From the NCBI GenBank assembly GCA_017454745.1, contig JAFTCL010000028.1, forward strand, positions 1-64,000: a DNA stretch of 64,000 nucleotides, given 5' to 3'. How positions within the stretch are numbered: the stretch's first letter is position 1; the number at the start of each line of letters is the position of its first letter. Positions 24,742-33,492 of the stretch are shown here, piece after piece. A program made the position numbers and the translations under genes. The notes below the pieces were generated by a model. It was not told the DNA's origin and did no database searches. It worked only from the letters and a program-made list of their open reading frames with translations. The stretch is from Kiritimatiellia bacterium (GTDB lineage Bacteria; Verrucomicrobiota; Kiritimatiellia; RFP12; UBA1067).

Positions 24742-25497
24742 TTAAACGGTTGCGTGGCCGCTCAGCTTTGCCGCCGCCGGCGGATCCAGGAATAACCCGC
24801 AGGAGGGGTGCAGTTGCAAAACGGAGCATGGGCAACGGTTGGTCACTGGCCCCTCCACACCGTTTTTCACCGCATCCGCCTTACGCGCGTCCGGCACCGT
24901 GCAGACTATTTCCCGCGACCACATGATTTGTTTGACGGTCATGGAAAAGGCGAATCTAGGGACTTCGTCCAAAGAGGCGAACCAACCTTCGCCGACCTGC
25001 TGCATCCGGCATTTCTCGTCCAACGGTACCACCCGGTAGGCGGCGTTGGTATCAAAGTCGGCGGGCGGGTCGTTGAACGCGATGTGCCCGTTTTCGCCGA
25101 TTCCGATGCAGGCAACGTCAATCTGATCCTCGCGCACCAGCGCCTCCAGTCGCGCGCACTCCGCCGCCGTGGCGGGCGCGTTCCCGTTGACCTCGTGGAA
25201 CGCCTTCATCGGTTGCGGTGTCCGGGAGACGAAGCGTTCGCGCATATACTTTCGGAAACTTGCCGGATGCTCGACCGGCAAACCGACGTATTCGTCCAAG
25301 TGGAAACCGGTCACCTTTGTCCAGTCGATCCCCGGCTCCTTTACCAACGCGTCAAGAAATTCGAACTGGCTTGCGCCGGTCGCCACGATGATCCGTGCCT
25401 CGCCGCGTTCCGCAATCGCCTTGCGGATCACAGCGGCGGCCGCGTCGGCGGCGAGTCGCGCCATCCCCAGTTTGTCTTTACCAACCACAATCCTCAT
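24742..25497 (-). CDS. nagB: Glucosamine-6-phosphate deaminase
   Basis: A 251-aa enzyme converting GlcN-6-P to fructose-6-P plus ammonia. Start at ATG 25497 ([12 protein letters not shown]), since a GGGGGACAAGG tract precedes it and the ~39 codons upstream in frame lack family similarity. Hallmarks: '[12 protein letters not shown]' (near residues 68-79, catalytic Asp) and '[14 protein letters not shown]' (near 130-143, with the catalytic His). The length and the C-terminal '[17 protein letters not shown]' fit NagB/SOL-type deaminases. First gene of the operon; it would act directly after NagA. Confidence 0.88.
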   Translation of the reverse strand: MRIVVGKDKLGMARLAADAAAAVIRKAIAERGEARIIVATGASQFEFLDALVKEPGIDWTKVTGFHLDEYVGLPVEHPASFRKYMRERFVSRTPQPMKAFHEVNGNAPATAAECARLEALVREDQIDVACIGIGENGHIAFNDPPADFDTNAAYRVVPLDEKCRMQQVGEGWFASLDEVPRFAFSMTVKQIMWSREIVCTVPDARKADAVKNGVEGPVTNRCPCSVLQLHPSCGLFLDPPAAAKLSGHATV

Positions 25498-25591
25498 GAC
25501 CTTGTCCCCCGTAGCGACATTTTTCAAAACATTAACATCACACTCGACCACCGGACGAAACACATAATGCTGCGAGAGTATGTTGAAGGTA

Positions 25592-25621
25592 ATCTTACCA
25601 TGCGTAAACGACAACCCTCAA
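25592..25621 (-). promoter_or_regulatory. Candidate promoter of the nag operon
   Basis: On the minus strand TTGAGG (25621-25616) and TAAGAT (25597-25592) are 18 nt apart. A start near 25585 would give a leader of about 88 nt before nagB. The match to the sigma70 consensus is moderate. Confidence 0.35.
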
Positions 25622-25695
25622 AAACAACGAATACAGTATACACCATCCTACGGCAGATTGCAACACTCGTGCCGCGGGAATTCGGAAATGAATAG
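25600..25695 (+). pseudogene. 31-codon ORF, possible IS4-type transposase N-terminal remnant
   Basis: ATG 25600 to TAG 25695 encodes 31 residues beginning [20 protein letters not shown] and ending with a 'LVPREFGNE' segment. This recalls, from memory only, the start of IS4-family transposases (basic leader, then a helix and 'LIP..F'). There is a weak AAGGT 9 nt upstream and no continuation after the stop. It could equally be a chance ORF in a promoter region. Confidence 0.25.
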
Positions 25696-25799
25696 TGGAG
25701 TAAGAAAGCGCGTGTTGCGGTTTTTCGGTCGGTTGCCGTGCTTATGGGGACGATCGGTACGGTAAAATACAAAAATTTTGTCAATCTTGCGTTTTGGGC

Positions 25800-25828
25800 T
25801 TGAGTTTGCGGGCGATTTTTGATACATA
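25800..25828 (+). promoter_or_regulatory. Candidate guaB promoter
   Basis: TTGAGT (25800-25805) and TACATA (25823-25828) have the ideal 17-nt spacing and lie about 55 nt before the guaB ATG. Transcription would start near 25835 and probably continue through trxA. Confidence 0.5.
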
Positions 25829-25881
25829 ATAATAGGCAAAGCGAAGCCAATGGGTTGGTTTCACGTAGTGGAGGTTTCTTT

Positions 25882-27381
25882 ATGCACATCAACCCGTATG
25901 TTGAAAAGTTTATGGATACGTTCCCCTTTGAGGGGTTAACCTATGACGACGTGACGTTGGTCACCCAATACGCGGATTTTCTGCCGTCTGACACTTCGCT
26001 GGTTACCCGTCTGACTTCGCGCCAGACAATGAACATCCCGTTCGTTTCAGCCGCGATGGACACCGTTACCGAGGCTCCGATGGCGATTGCGATGGCCTTG
26101 GCCGGCGGCATCGGGGTGATCCACAAGAATCTTGAAGAGGATGAGCAGGCGGAACAGGTTTCCCGCGTCAAACGTTTTTTGAACGGTCTGATTGAAAACC
26201 CGGTCTGCTTCCACGACAACGACGACATCGATTTCCTGCTGTCCGAAAAGCGTCGGCTGAAACTCAAGTTCAACGGTTTCCCGGTGCTGGACGACCAGGA
26301 CCGGCTCGTGGGTATGATTGCGGGGCGCGATATGCGCTTCATCGCTTCCGGAGCGCACAAACTCCGTGACGTTATGACCGCCACCACCATCACCGCCGCG
26401 CCCGGCACCACGCTTTCCGAGGCTTACGAGCTGATGCGCACCAACAAGGTCGGCAAACTTCCGTTGGTGGACAGTGACGGCCGTCTGGTGGGGCTGTATT
26501 CGTTCACCGACGTTCAGCAGCTGGTGGAGAACCAGAACCCGTCCTACAACCGTGACTCAAAATACCGGCTGCGGGCGGCGGCTTCGGTTTCCGGCGGCAA
26601 GGGCGATTATTCCCGGATGGAAAAACTCGCCGATGCCGAGGTTGATGTGGTGGTGGTGGATTCCGCCCACGGCCACTCGCTGGGTATTATGGAGATGACC
26701 ACTTGGATCGCCAAGCATTTCCCGGACATCGACATCATCGCGGGCAACATCGCCACCGGCGAGGCGGCGGTGGCTTTGCGTGACGCCGGGGCGCACGCGG
26801 TCAAAGTCGGCATCGGCCCCGGATCGATCTGCACCACTCGCGTGGTTTGCGGCGTGGGCATCCCGCAACTTACGGCGGTGTATAACGCGGCCAAGGCGTT
26901 GCAGGGCTCCATTCCGGTGATTGCGGACGGCGGCATCAAGCTGTCTGGCGATGTTCCCAAGGCGATTACCGCCGGCGCGTCCAGCGTGATGCTCGGTTCG
27001 GTGCTGGCCGGCACCGAGGAGAGCCCCGGCGAGAAGATTCTCAACGGCGGCCGCCAGTATGTGGTTTACCGCGGCATGGGTTCGATGGCGGCGCTTAAGA
27101 ACGGCAAGGGTTCCCGCGCCCGTTATTTCCAGGACGAAGAGGCGGAGGACGATTTGGTGCCGCAGGGTATCGAGGGCATGGTTCCCTACTCCGGGCCGGT
27201 CCACCGCATTATGACGCAATATTGCGGCGGGTTGCAGGCTTCTTTGGGTTACTGCGGTTGCCGTAGCATTGCCGAGTTGCAGCAGAAGGGCAAGTTCTAC
27301 CGGGTTACCTCCGCCGGAATGCGCGAGTCCCACCCGCACGATGTGACAATCATCAAGGAAGCTCCCAATTACCGGAGCTAA
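25882..27381 (+). CDS. guaB: IMP dehydrogenase
   Basis: A 499-aa NAD-dependent enzyme oxidising IMP to XMP, the committed step of GMP synthesis. ATG 25882 is chosen because GGAGG (25870-25874) precedes it; the longer frame from 25819 is not supported. The N-terminal barrel segment 'FEGLTYDDVTLV' is followed by two CBS domains (about residues 100-225) with a nucleotide-sensing role, then the catalytic loop 'GIGPGSICTTR' with the nucleophile Cys317. Also present are 'VIADGGI', 'VMLGSVLAGTEESPGE' and the flap 'QGIEGMVPYSGPV'. trxA follows 15 nt later, probably co-transcribed. Confidence 0.97.
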   Translation: MHINPYVEKFMDTFPFEGLTYDDVTLVTQYADFLPSDTSLVTRLTSRQTMNIPFVSAAMDTVTEAPMAIAMALAGGIGVIHKNLEEDEQAEQVSRVKRFLNGLIENPVCFHDNDDIDFLLSEKRRLKLKFNGFPVLDDQDRLVGMIAGRDMRFIASGAHKLRDVMTATTITAAPGTTLSEAYELMRTNKVGKLPLVDSDGRLVGLYSFTDVQQLVENQNPSYNRDSKYRLRAAASVSGGKGDYSRMEKLADAEVDVVVVDSAHGHSLGIMEMTTWIAKHFPDIDIIAGNIATGEAAVALRDAGAHAVKVGIGPGSICTTRVVCGVGIPQLTAVYNAAKALQGSIPVIADGGIKLSGDVPKAITAGASSVMLGSVLAGTEESPGEKILNGGRQYVVYRGMGSMAALKNGKGSRARYFQDEEAEDDLVPQGIEGMVPYSGPVHRIMTQYCGGLQASLGYCGCRSIAELQQKGKFYRVTSAGMRESHPHDVTIIKEAPNYRS

Positions 27382-27396
27382 AAGGAAGGAAGAAAC

Positions 27397-27717
27397 ATGG
27401 CTGACGGAATCATTGATTATTCGGGCGAAGATTTCGACGCGCTGGTCGCGCAGGGAATCACGCTGGTGGACTTTTGGGCCACTTGGTGCGGACCTTGCCA
27501 GATGCAGGGTAAAATCATCGAGCAACAGGTGTTGCCGGAAGTGGCGGGCAAGGTCAAGGTGGTTAAGGTCAACATCGACGAACAGGCGGATCTCGCGGTG
27601 CGTCTCGGTGTGATGAGCGTGCCGATGCTTTTCCTGTACAAGGATGGCCAGCAGGTGGAGTCGTACGACGGTTTGCAGCGCGCTCCGGCGCTGATTCAGG
27701 CCATTCAGGCGTTGTAG
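27397..27717 (+). CDS. trxA: Thioredoxin
   Basis: A 106-aa cytosolic dithiol reductant with the active site W-C-G-P-C (Cys31, Cys34) in 'LVDFWATWCGPC' and the cis-proline segment 'VMSVPMLFLYKDGQ'. Length and fold match classical thioredoxins. A good ribosome site (AAAGGAAGGAAG) precedes the ATG. Its last 13 nt overlap the convergent tRNA nucleotidyltransferase gene. Confidence 0.95.
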   Translation: MADGIIDYSGEDFDALVAQGITLVDFWATWCGPCQMQGKIIEQQVLPEVAGKVKVVKVNIDEQADLAVRLGVMSVPMLFLYKDGQQVESYDGLQRAPALIQAIQAL

Positions 27718-29081
27718 TCGAGTAGGCCGTTTTTCTCCAGAAACGCTTTGGCGCTTTCCGGCGAATCGATTTTGCCCTCCAGTTGGGCGTCATAGAGGCG
27801 GGTCAAAAGCCCGCCCATTTTTTTACCCGGCGGCACGCCCCACGCGATAAGGTCGCGCCCTTTCACAATCGGTTCGGGCAGTATCGGCCGGTCGCGGTAG
27901 GACTGGTAGCTTGCGTTGAGGTATTTCCACGGCCGCAGGTCGCCGTTGCTGTGCAACAGGTCGAGCCGGATGACCGCCAGCAGCACCGGGAAATACTCGG
28001 TGCCCATGAACCGGCGCAACTTCGCGCCGCGCATTTCGCTCGCATTGATAAAGCGCATGTGGTTGGCCACCACGTTGCAAACGGTGTCGATGAAGGCGGT
28101 CGGCATTTTTAGCCGCAACAGTATTTCGCGGGCCATACCGGTGCCGACATCGGCATGGTTGATAAAACGGATTCGGACGCAGCCGTAACGCGGCTCAAAA
28201 CGCTCGGTAAATGTTTTCGGTTTGCCGATGTCGTGTAACAGCACCGCCCACGCCAGTTCCGGCGAACGCGGCGCGGGGATGTCGTCGAGCATTTGCGTGA
28301 CGTGGTTCCACACATCCCCTTCGGGATGGAATTGCGGCGGTTGGCGCACCCCGCGGTAGGCGGCCACCTCGGGAAGAAACCGTTTAAGCATCCCGGTTTC
28401 AAGCAACATCTTCAGCCCGCGTGACGGCACCGGGGACTCGCAAAGCATCCGGGTGAATTCGCTGGCGACGCGTTCGGCGCTTACGGTGTCGATCCACTCG
28501 CGGTGAACGCGGATGGCATCAACCGTATCGGGGTCGATGTTGAAGCCAAGCACGGCGGCAAACCTTACCGCCCGCAGCATCCGCAAATGGTCTTCTGCAA
28601 AACGGGCTTCCGGCTCTCCGATAGCCCGGATTACCCGTTTTTCCAAATCCGCCATTCCTCCGGTGTAGTCGATGACCTCACCTTGAAGCGGATCGCAAAA
28701 AAGGGCGTTTACGGTGAAGTCCCGCCGCCAGGCATCCTCTTCCGCCGACACAAAACTAACCTGTCCTGGATGCCGCCCGTCGGTATAATCGGAATCGGCG
28801 CGGAAGGTGGCCACATCAAAACTGATGCCGTCCAGCCGGACCACGATGATGCCAAAGGATTTGCCGACCGCCACGGTTTTGCCGCAAAAGATTCGTTCCA
28901 CCTCATCCGGGGACGCGGAGGTTGCGATGTCGATGTCGTGCAGCGGGCGGCCAAGCAAAGCGTCCCGCACGCACCCGCCGGCAAACACCGCCTCAAACCC
29001 CCGCTCTTTAAGCGTGGCGGCGATTTTCTGCGCGGCTTTTAACTGCGCCGGATCGAAATTTGAAAAATCGATTTTTGCCAT
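27705..29081 (-). CDS. cca: CCA tRNA nucleotidyltransferase / poly(A) polymerase family
   Basis: A 458-aa class II nucleotidyltransferase. The head domain has 'FAGGCVRDALLGR' and the metal-binding D-x-D in HDIDIATSA (Asp49, Asp51), then 'RRDFTVNALF', 'DPLQGEVIDYTGG' and 'RAIGEPEARFAEDHLRMLRAVRF', the nucleotide-selecting helices. The C-terminal part contains an HD-type segment (AVLLHDIGKPKTFT, NHADVGTGMA), as in the CCA/HD subgroup. It most likely adds or repairs CCA 3' ends. The two tRNAs in this window already encode CCA, so repair may dominate. Poly(A) polymerase activity cannot be excluded. Confidence 0.88.
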   Translation of the reverse strand: MAKIDFSNFDPAQLKAAQKIAATLKERGFEAVFAGGCVRDALLGRPLHDIDIATSASPDEVERIFCGKTVAVGKSFGIIVVRLDGISFDVATFRADSDYTDGRHPGQVSFVSAEEDAWRRDFTVNALFCDPLQGEVIDYTGGMADLEKRVIRAIGEPEARFAEDHLRMLRAVRFAAVLGFNIDPDTVDAIRVHREWIDTVSAERVASEFTRMLCESPVPSRGLKMLLETGMLKRFLPEVAAYRGVRQPPQFHPEGDVWNHVTQMLDDIPAPRSPELAWAVLLHDIGKPKTFTERFEPRYGCVRIRFINHADVGTGMAREILLRLKMPTAFIDTVCNVVANHMRFINASEMRGAKLRRFMGTEYFPVLLAVIRLDLLHSNGDLRPWKYLNASYQSYRDRPILPEPIVKGRDLIAWGVPPGKKMGGLLTRLYDAQLEGKIDSPESAKAFLEKNGLLDYNA

Positions 29082-29082
29082 G

Positions 29083-30009
29083 CTACTTCTCGCGCCAGCG
29101 GCGGTGAGCCCACAAATACTGTTCAGGATACCGACGTATAATCTCGCCCAGTTGCCGGTTGATTTCCGTCACGGTGGCGACGGTGTCGCGTTCACGATCC
29201 CCGGTGCGCGTTACAGTCAACGGTTCTCCGGCAAAAACGCGGTACCGGAACGGGGCTTCGCGGATGAACGCGCCCACGAGCATCGGAACGCCGGTGGTTA
29301 GATGGAGCCGCGCCGGCGAGGTGTGAGTGGACGCCGGACGTCCCAGAAAGTCCACCACCACCCCTTGTTTTTTGCTGGCGTGCTGATCCATCACCAACGT
29401 CAGCGCGGCCTTGGACTGTTGCCACTCGCGGATAACGTCCGGGGTGAAGCCGCGCTTTTTGGAAATAATGGCGACCGTGCCGCGGAAATGGTGCTGTTTT
29501 AGGTAACGCTCGATGTAGGGATTGTTCATCGGGCGCGCCACCGCCATCATCGGCCGCACGTAGGAGAGGATGGTTCCGGCCGCTTCCCATACGCCCAAAT
29601 GGCCGGTAACCAGCATCACCGGCAACCCGGTGTTTTCAAACAACAGTTTTCGGGCGGATTCTGGGCCGTCAAAAATTACGTGTTCGCGCCAGTTTTCCGG
29701 GGTTACCACCTCGCCGACCTTTACCGCTTCGCATAGATGTCCCGCAAAATGCCCGAACGCCTTGCGAGCGATGCGGTCGGCGGTTTTTCGGTCATCGGTA
29801 ATTCCGGATTTGAGCAGGTTATCCACCGCCACCCGGCGACGTCCGGGGAAGAGCGGGTAGAGCGCGGAAACTAAACCCGCGCCCAATCCATAGGCGCGGC
29901 GGGCGGGAATAAGCCCGTACACCGCCAAAAGCACACGGAGTCCGATGTAAGAAATCCAGCTCAGCCAGCGCGGCTCGCGCAATTTGCCGTGGCGGTGTTT
30001 TTTCGGCAT
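29083..30009 (-). CDS. Lipid A biosynthesis-type lauroyl/lysophospholipid acyltransferase
   Basis: A 308-aa LpxL/LpxM/HtrB-family acyltransferase that adds a secondary acyl chain to lipid A or a related lipid at the inner membrane. One N-terminal TM stretch (about residues 17-36) is present. The catalytic H-x4-E is seen as HLGVWE (His137, Glu142). Further family segments are 'ARPMNNPYIERYLKQ', 'VIREWQQSKAALTLVMDQH' and 'DFLGRPASTHTSPARLHLTTGVPM'. It starts 1 nt upstream of the cca gene. It indicates a Gram-negative outer membrane with lipopolysaccharide or lipo-oligosaccharide. Confidence 0.88.
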   Translation of the reverse strand: MPKKHRHGKLREPRWLSWISYIGLRVLLAVYGLIPARRAYGLGAGLVSALYPLFPGRRRVAVDNLLKSGITDDRKTADRIARKAFGHFAGHLCEAVKVGEVVTPENWREHVIFDGPESARKLLFENTGLPVMLVTGHLGVWEAAGTILSYVRPMMAVARPMNNPYIERYLKQHHFRGTVAIISKKRGFTPDVIREWQQSKAALTLVMDQHASKKQGVVVDFLGRPASTHTSPARLHLTTGVPMLVGAFIREAPFRYRVFAGEPLTVTRTGDRERDTVATVTEINRQLGEIIRRYPEQYLWAHRRWREK

Positions 30010-30013
30010 ATTG

Positions 30014-33000
30014 TCACTTCTTTTGGTTTAAGTCGTCAATGCCGAGAGCTTTCAGGGTGCGGTTGCGAAGTTTATCCAAACGCGCCAACTCCAGCGGTTG
30101 CAGTTCGTCGGAACGGCTTTCCAGTTCGGACAGTTCCGAGGCCGCTTCTTCCAGTTGCCCCTGATCGATCATTGCCTCCGCCAGAGTCAAGCGCATATCG
30201 TCGGTAGGTGCACTCTTGGACATGACGTAGCGGATTTCCAAATCAGCGGATTTGGGCTGTTTCGCGGCAAGATACCAATTCGCCAACGCCTGGTGGGTGA
30301 AGAGTTGTGTCGAGTCCAGCGCCAAGGCTTCCTTAAGCGCCTTGCCGGCGGGTTCGATCTCGCCTTGGTTCAGCAACACGTAACCCAGCCAAGACAATGC
30401 CGCAGCGCGGTGCTCGTGCTTAAGGCTGTCCTCAAGCAGGTCGCGGGCAAGTGACCATTCCATGGCGTTGGCGCGGGTTTTGCCGAAAAGGTAGTTGGCG
30501 TACGGATGCTCCGGGTTGATGCGGAGCGAGGCGATCGCGTCCGACCGGGTGAATGCCGGGACGTTCAGTTCGTCATCCAGCGCCAGCAGACGTTCCCGCA
30601 GATCGGAAAGCGTGGGGTTCATTTCCAGCGTTTTGAGGTAATACATTCTGGCCACGCCCGGTGCACGCTGACGTTCGGCCAGCATTCCCCGCAACCAGTA
30701 GTAGAGGTAGTGGTCGTGCAGGCTGGCCGCGTATTGCACGGCCGGCAGCACCCGGTCTTCCAGTTCGTAGAAGTTGTTTTCTTTAAGCAGGATCTTGGTC
30801 AGCGAGCCCCACAGATAGATGTTGTCGTGGTGGTCGGGTATAAGGTAGTTGATACGCGCCTTCGCTTCTTCGAGCTTTCCGCTGAGGCTCAACAGTTCCG
30901 CATCTTCCCAATACAGCGCCGCCGCCGGGTAACCGTTTTCCTTCGCCAAATCCAGCCACAGTCCGGCTTCGGCCGGGTTCCCTTCCTGAAGCCCGATTCG
31001 CGCCTTGCTGATCATCACGAACGTGTCTTTCTCGTTCAGGTCGAAGAGTATGTCCAAAATGTCGTCCGCGTGCTCGTAATCGTTGGCGTCCAGATATTTG
31101 GTAACCAGCTGGTGCAGCTCTTCCACCTTGTCGTTGAGTGCGGCCAGCGGATTCCCGGTACGGACCGGCACGTTGGTGAGCATTTTGCGAATGGTCATTC
31201 CCTTTACCCACAAGTTGCGGCGCACAAGGGACAGCACGTCCTGGTTCAACAGGGCACCGTAGCGGTTGTTGATAACCGGAACGGTCAATTCAAACACGTT
31301 GTACTCAAGCGGTATCTCTTTGAGGCGGGCTTCGAGGTCGGAAATCTCATCCGCGCCGGCCTTGTTTGTGCGCGCCAGCTGGTACTGGTTGAACAGCACC
31401 GCGAGGTTTTTGCGGTCAAATCCGGCCATTTTCTGGAACAGTTGCTGGGCTTCCTGGTTCTTGCCGTTGGCGGCCAAAAGGCATCCCAGCATATTGCCGA
31501 CGAACGCCAGCTGCCGGCCGGCTTCGGTTTTCAGTTTGTCAAATTCACCGTCGTGTTCCGACCAGCGGTCGGCCAGCAGCTTGCCGGTGGCGTCGGTGAT
31601 TTCCATGTGCCGCGCCAACAGTTGGTCGACATCCAGTTTTTCCTCTGCCGGAGCAAGCCGAATCACATATCCGCACGGGACCGGTTGCCAGCGTTTCAGG
31701 TTCAGCCGTGACGGGTCGGCGAAGAACGCCAAATGCCGATAGGCCTCGGGGTCCCGGTTCAACCAGGTCATCAGGAAGGCGTTGTTCGAGACGTCGAGCA
31801 TATTGAGCAGCCGTACCCGGAGGTTTCCGAAACCGGGGTCGGAGTTGACCCATTCACGAAGTTTCGGGGTGAGGATATACTGCCAACGTTCGGTGGACAG
31901 TTCCAGTTCGTGAAACTGCTGGCGATGTTCAAAGCCGTGCAACAGGATCTCGTGGCGGTTGTTGTAAAGATTGATCAGGCAGTCGCCGTCCGTCAGGCCG
32001 GAGGAAATCTCTTTTACCAGTTGCTGGGCAATCCGCCCGGCTTGGGGATTTTTGATTTCATCGCGGGCCGGGGATTTTACCAGCGGCAACAACATCACTC
32101 CTGCCAACAGAACCCATGCGCCGATGCTGCCCAGCACCACCACCAGCCGGTTGTCGCGGTGCTCGTAAAAGTCCGGCACGTCTTCTGGATCGTCGGGGTT
32201 GATGCGGCGTTGGAGGAAACTTTCGATCATCAGGCACCACGCCGCGATCAGGATGCCGATTTCGGCGGCGATGAGCAGATAGGCGGCGGGTGCGATCCGG
32301 TCGACGTCAAAGAACGCTTCCCACTCCCAACCCTGGCGACGGATGGTGAAACTCTTGAACAACAGCGGCGGTGCCAACAGCGCCAGAGCCAACAACTGAA
32401 GCAGGAACAGTTTGATGGTGCGCTTGCTGAAGGAGTCGGTCGCGATTTTGTAAATAATCCAGAAGGGGAGAATGACCAGCAGGAAAGAATACGACCAACC
32501 GTAATGGATCATCCAGCCGCTAGCCTCTTCTTTCATGATTTGGAAGGTTTTGGTCGCCAGCACCACATAGTCGGTGATTGGCACGGGCAAGAGCTGGGAA
32601 CATTGCAAAATTGTCCACGCGCTGAACAGCAGGCCGCCCAACGCGACGGTCACCGTACTGGTGGCTCGGGCGCTGTTAACCAGTTCGTTATAGGCCATCG
32701 TCTTAAAAAGGATCACCACCGCCACCGGGAAGAGTAGCAGGAACACCGGCGATTCAAATGCCATGGCCGCCGAGATAAACACGCAGAGAAAATACGGGAT
32801 GTCCAGCCCGGAATGGCGGTAGTCCACGTAAAGGTTGAGAATCAGCAGCAGTACGGTGATGTCGAACGCGTACGGCAGCAAGCGAGTCGCGGCGTGCCAC
32901 ACCGGCGGGGCAAAGCTGAACGCCGTGGCGGCAGCCACCGCACCGATGATTGACGCGATCAGGGATTGGTTGTTGTGAATCAGCACCGCCATCGGCACCG

Positions 33001-33472
33001 GGGTTTCTTCGGCTTTTGTGCCGCTGGACGATGGGGATGATGAGCGGGAATCGTCGTCGTCATCGTCGTCAACATCAATCGGCACGAACACGTGCAACTC
33101 TCCACCGATGTTTTCCGCCGCCAGCGAGAGAATCAGCCGCACCACCAGCATAAAGAAGAGACCGGCCGCCGCCACGCCGCAATACATCGGGAATTTGTTC
33201 AATTCCGCCGGTTGGACTGGCCTTTTTCCGTTGTCCGACTTGAGGAGCTTAGCGTAGTAGCGGGCGGCGGTTTTGAATACTGGATAGGAGAGATCCGACA
33301 TATCGCTCGCTTCCAGCGCTTCGGCCGCATATTTTGTCACCGCGCCCGGATAAGTGTAGTCCACTACCGTGTTGCGGTATCCGAAATAGGCGATGGCGAT
33401 CGGGATAAGCGAACATAACCAAAACAGCCGCCAAGTGCGGGAAACTGTAAAAATATTTCCGAAAAGCTTCAT
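30014..33472 (-). CDS. Giant polytopic membrane protein with C-terminal TPR repeats
   Basis: A 1,152-aa protein of unknown function. The first TM helix lies near residues 14-32 and another near 95-115. A cytosolic-looking acidic/serine linker follows (a run of seven Asp, then SRSSSPSSSG). A membrane block of about eight hydrophobic helices spans roughly 160-480. From about residue 600 to the end it is helical with TPR-like pairs ('LFGKTRANAMEWSLARDLLED', 'AALSWLGYVLLNQGEIEPAGK', 'HQALANWYLAAKQPKSADLE'). The architecture resembles the PVC-type membrane TPR proteins sometimes linked to O-glycosylation or envelope assembly, but no catalytic motif is visible. It starts 20 nt after the UPF0210 gene stop. 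Confidence 0.6.
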   Translation of the reverse strand: MKLFGNIFTVSRTWRLFWLCSLIPIAIAYFGYRNTVVDYTYPGAVTKYAAEALEASDMSDLSYPVFKTAARYYAKLLKSDNGKRPVQPAELNKFPMYCGVAAAGLFFMLVVRLILSLAAENIGGELHVFVPIDVDDDDDDDSRSSSPSSSGTKAEETPVPMAVLIHNNQSLIASIIGAVAAATAFSFAPPVWHAATRLLPYAFDITVLLLILNLYVDYRHSGLDIPYFLCVFISAAMAFESPVFLLLFPVAVVILFKTMAYNELVNSARATSTVTVALGGLLFSAWTILQCSQLLPVPITDYVVLATKTFQIMKEEASGWMIHYGWSYSFLLVILPFWIIYKIATDSFSKRTIKLFLLQLLALALLAPPLLFKSFTIRRQGWEWEAFFDVDRIAPAAYLLIAAEIGILIAAWCLMIESFLQRRINPDDPEDVPDFYEHRDNRLVVVLGSIGAWVLLAGVMLLPLVKSPARDEIKNPQAGRIAQQLVKEISSGLTDGDCLINLYNNRHEILLHGFEHRQQFHELELSTERWQYILTPKLREWVNSDPGFGNLRVRLLNMLDVSNNAFLMTWLNRDPEAYRHLAFFADPSRLNLKRWQPVPCGYVIRLAPAEEKLDVDQLLARHMEITDATGKLLADRWSEHDGEFDKLKTEAGRQLAFVGNMLGCLLAANGKNQEAQQLFQKMAGFDRKNLAVLFNQYQLARTNKAGADEISDLEARLKEIPLEYNVFELTVPVINNRYGALLNQDVLSLVRRNLWVKGMTIRKMLTNVPVRTGNPLAALNDKVEELHQLVTKYLDANDYEHADDILDILFDLNEKDTFVMISKARIGLQEGNPAEAGLWLDLAKENGYPAAALYWEDAELLSLSGKLEEAKARINYLIPDHHDNIYLWGSLTKILLKENNFYELEDRVLPAVQYAASLHDHYLYYWLRGMLAERQRAPGVARMYYLKTLEMNPTLSDLRERLLALDDELNVPAFTRSDAIASLRINPEHPYANYLFGKTRANAMEWSLARDLLEDSLKHEHRAAALSWLGYVLLNQGEIEPAGKALKEALALDSTQLFTHQALANWYLAAKQPKSADLEIRYVMSKSAPTDDMRLTLAEAMIDQGQLEEAASELSELESRSDELQPLELARLDKLRNRTLKALGIDDLNQKK

Positions 33473-33492
33473 CGGATTTTCCTAACGGGGGG

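Larger units (their letters stand above)
25498..25881. other. Divergent intergenic region between nagB operon and guaB
   Basis: These 384 bases separate the minus-strand amino-sugar operon from plus-strand guaB. They hold one candidate promoter per direction (25592-25621 minus, 25800-25828 plus) and a 31-codon plus-strand ORF (25600-25695) that may be a transposase remnant. The segment 25696-25790 is otherwise featureless to me. No clear operator palindrome was found. Confidence 0.5.
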
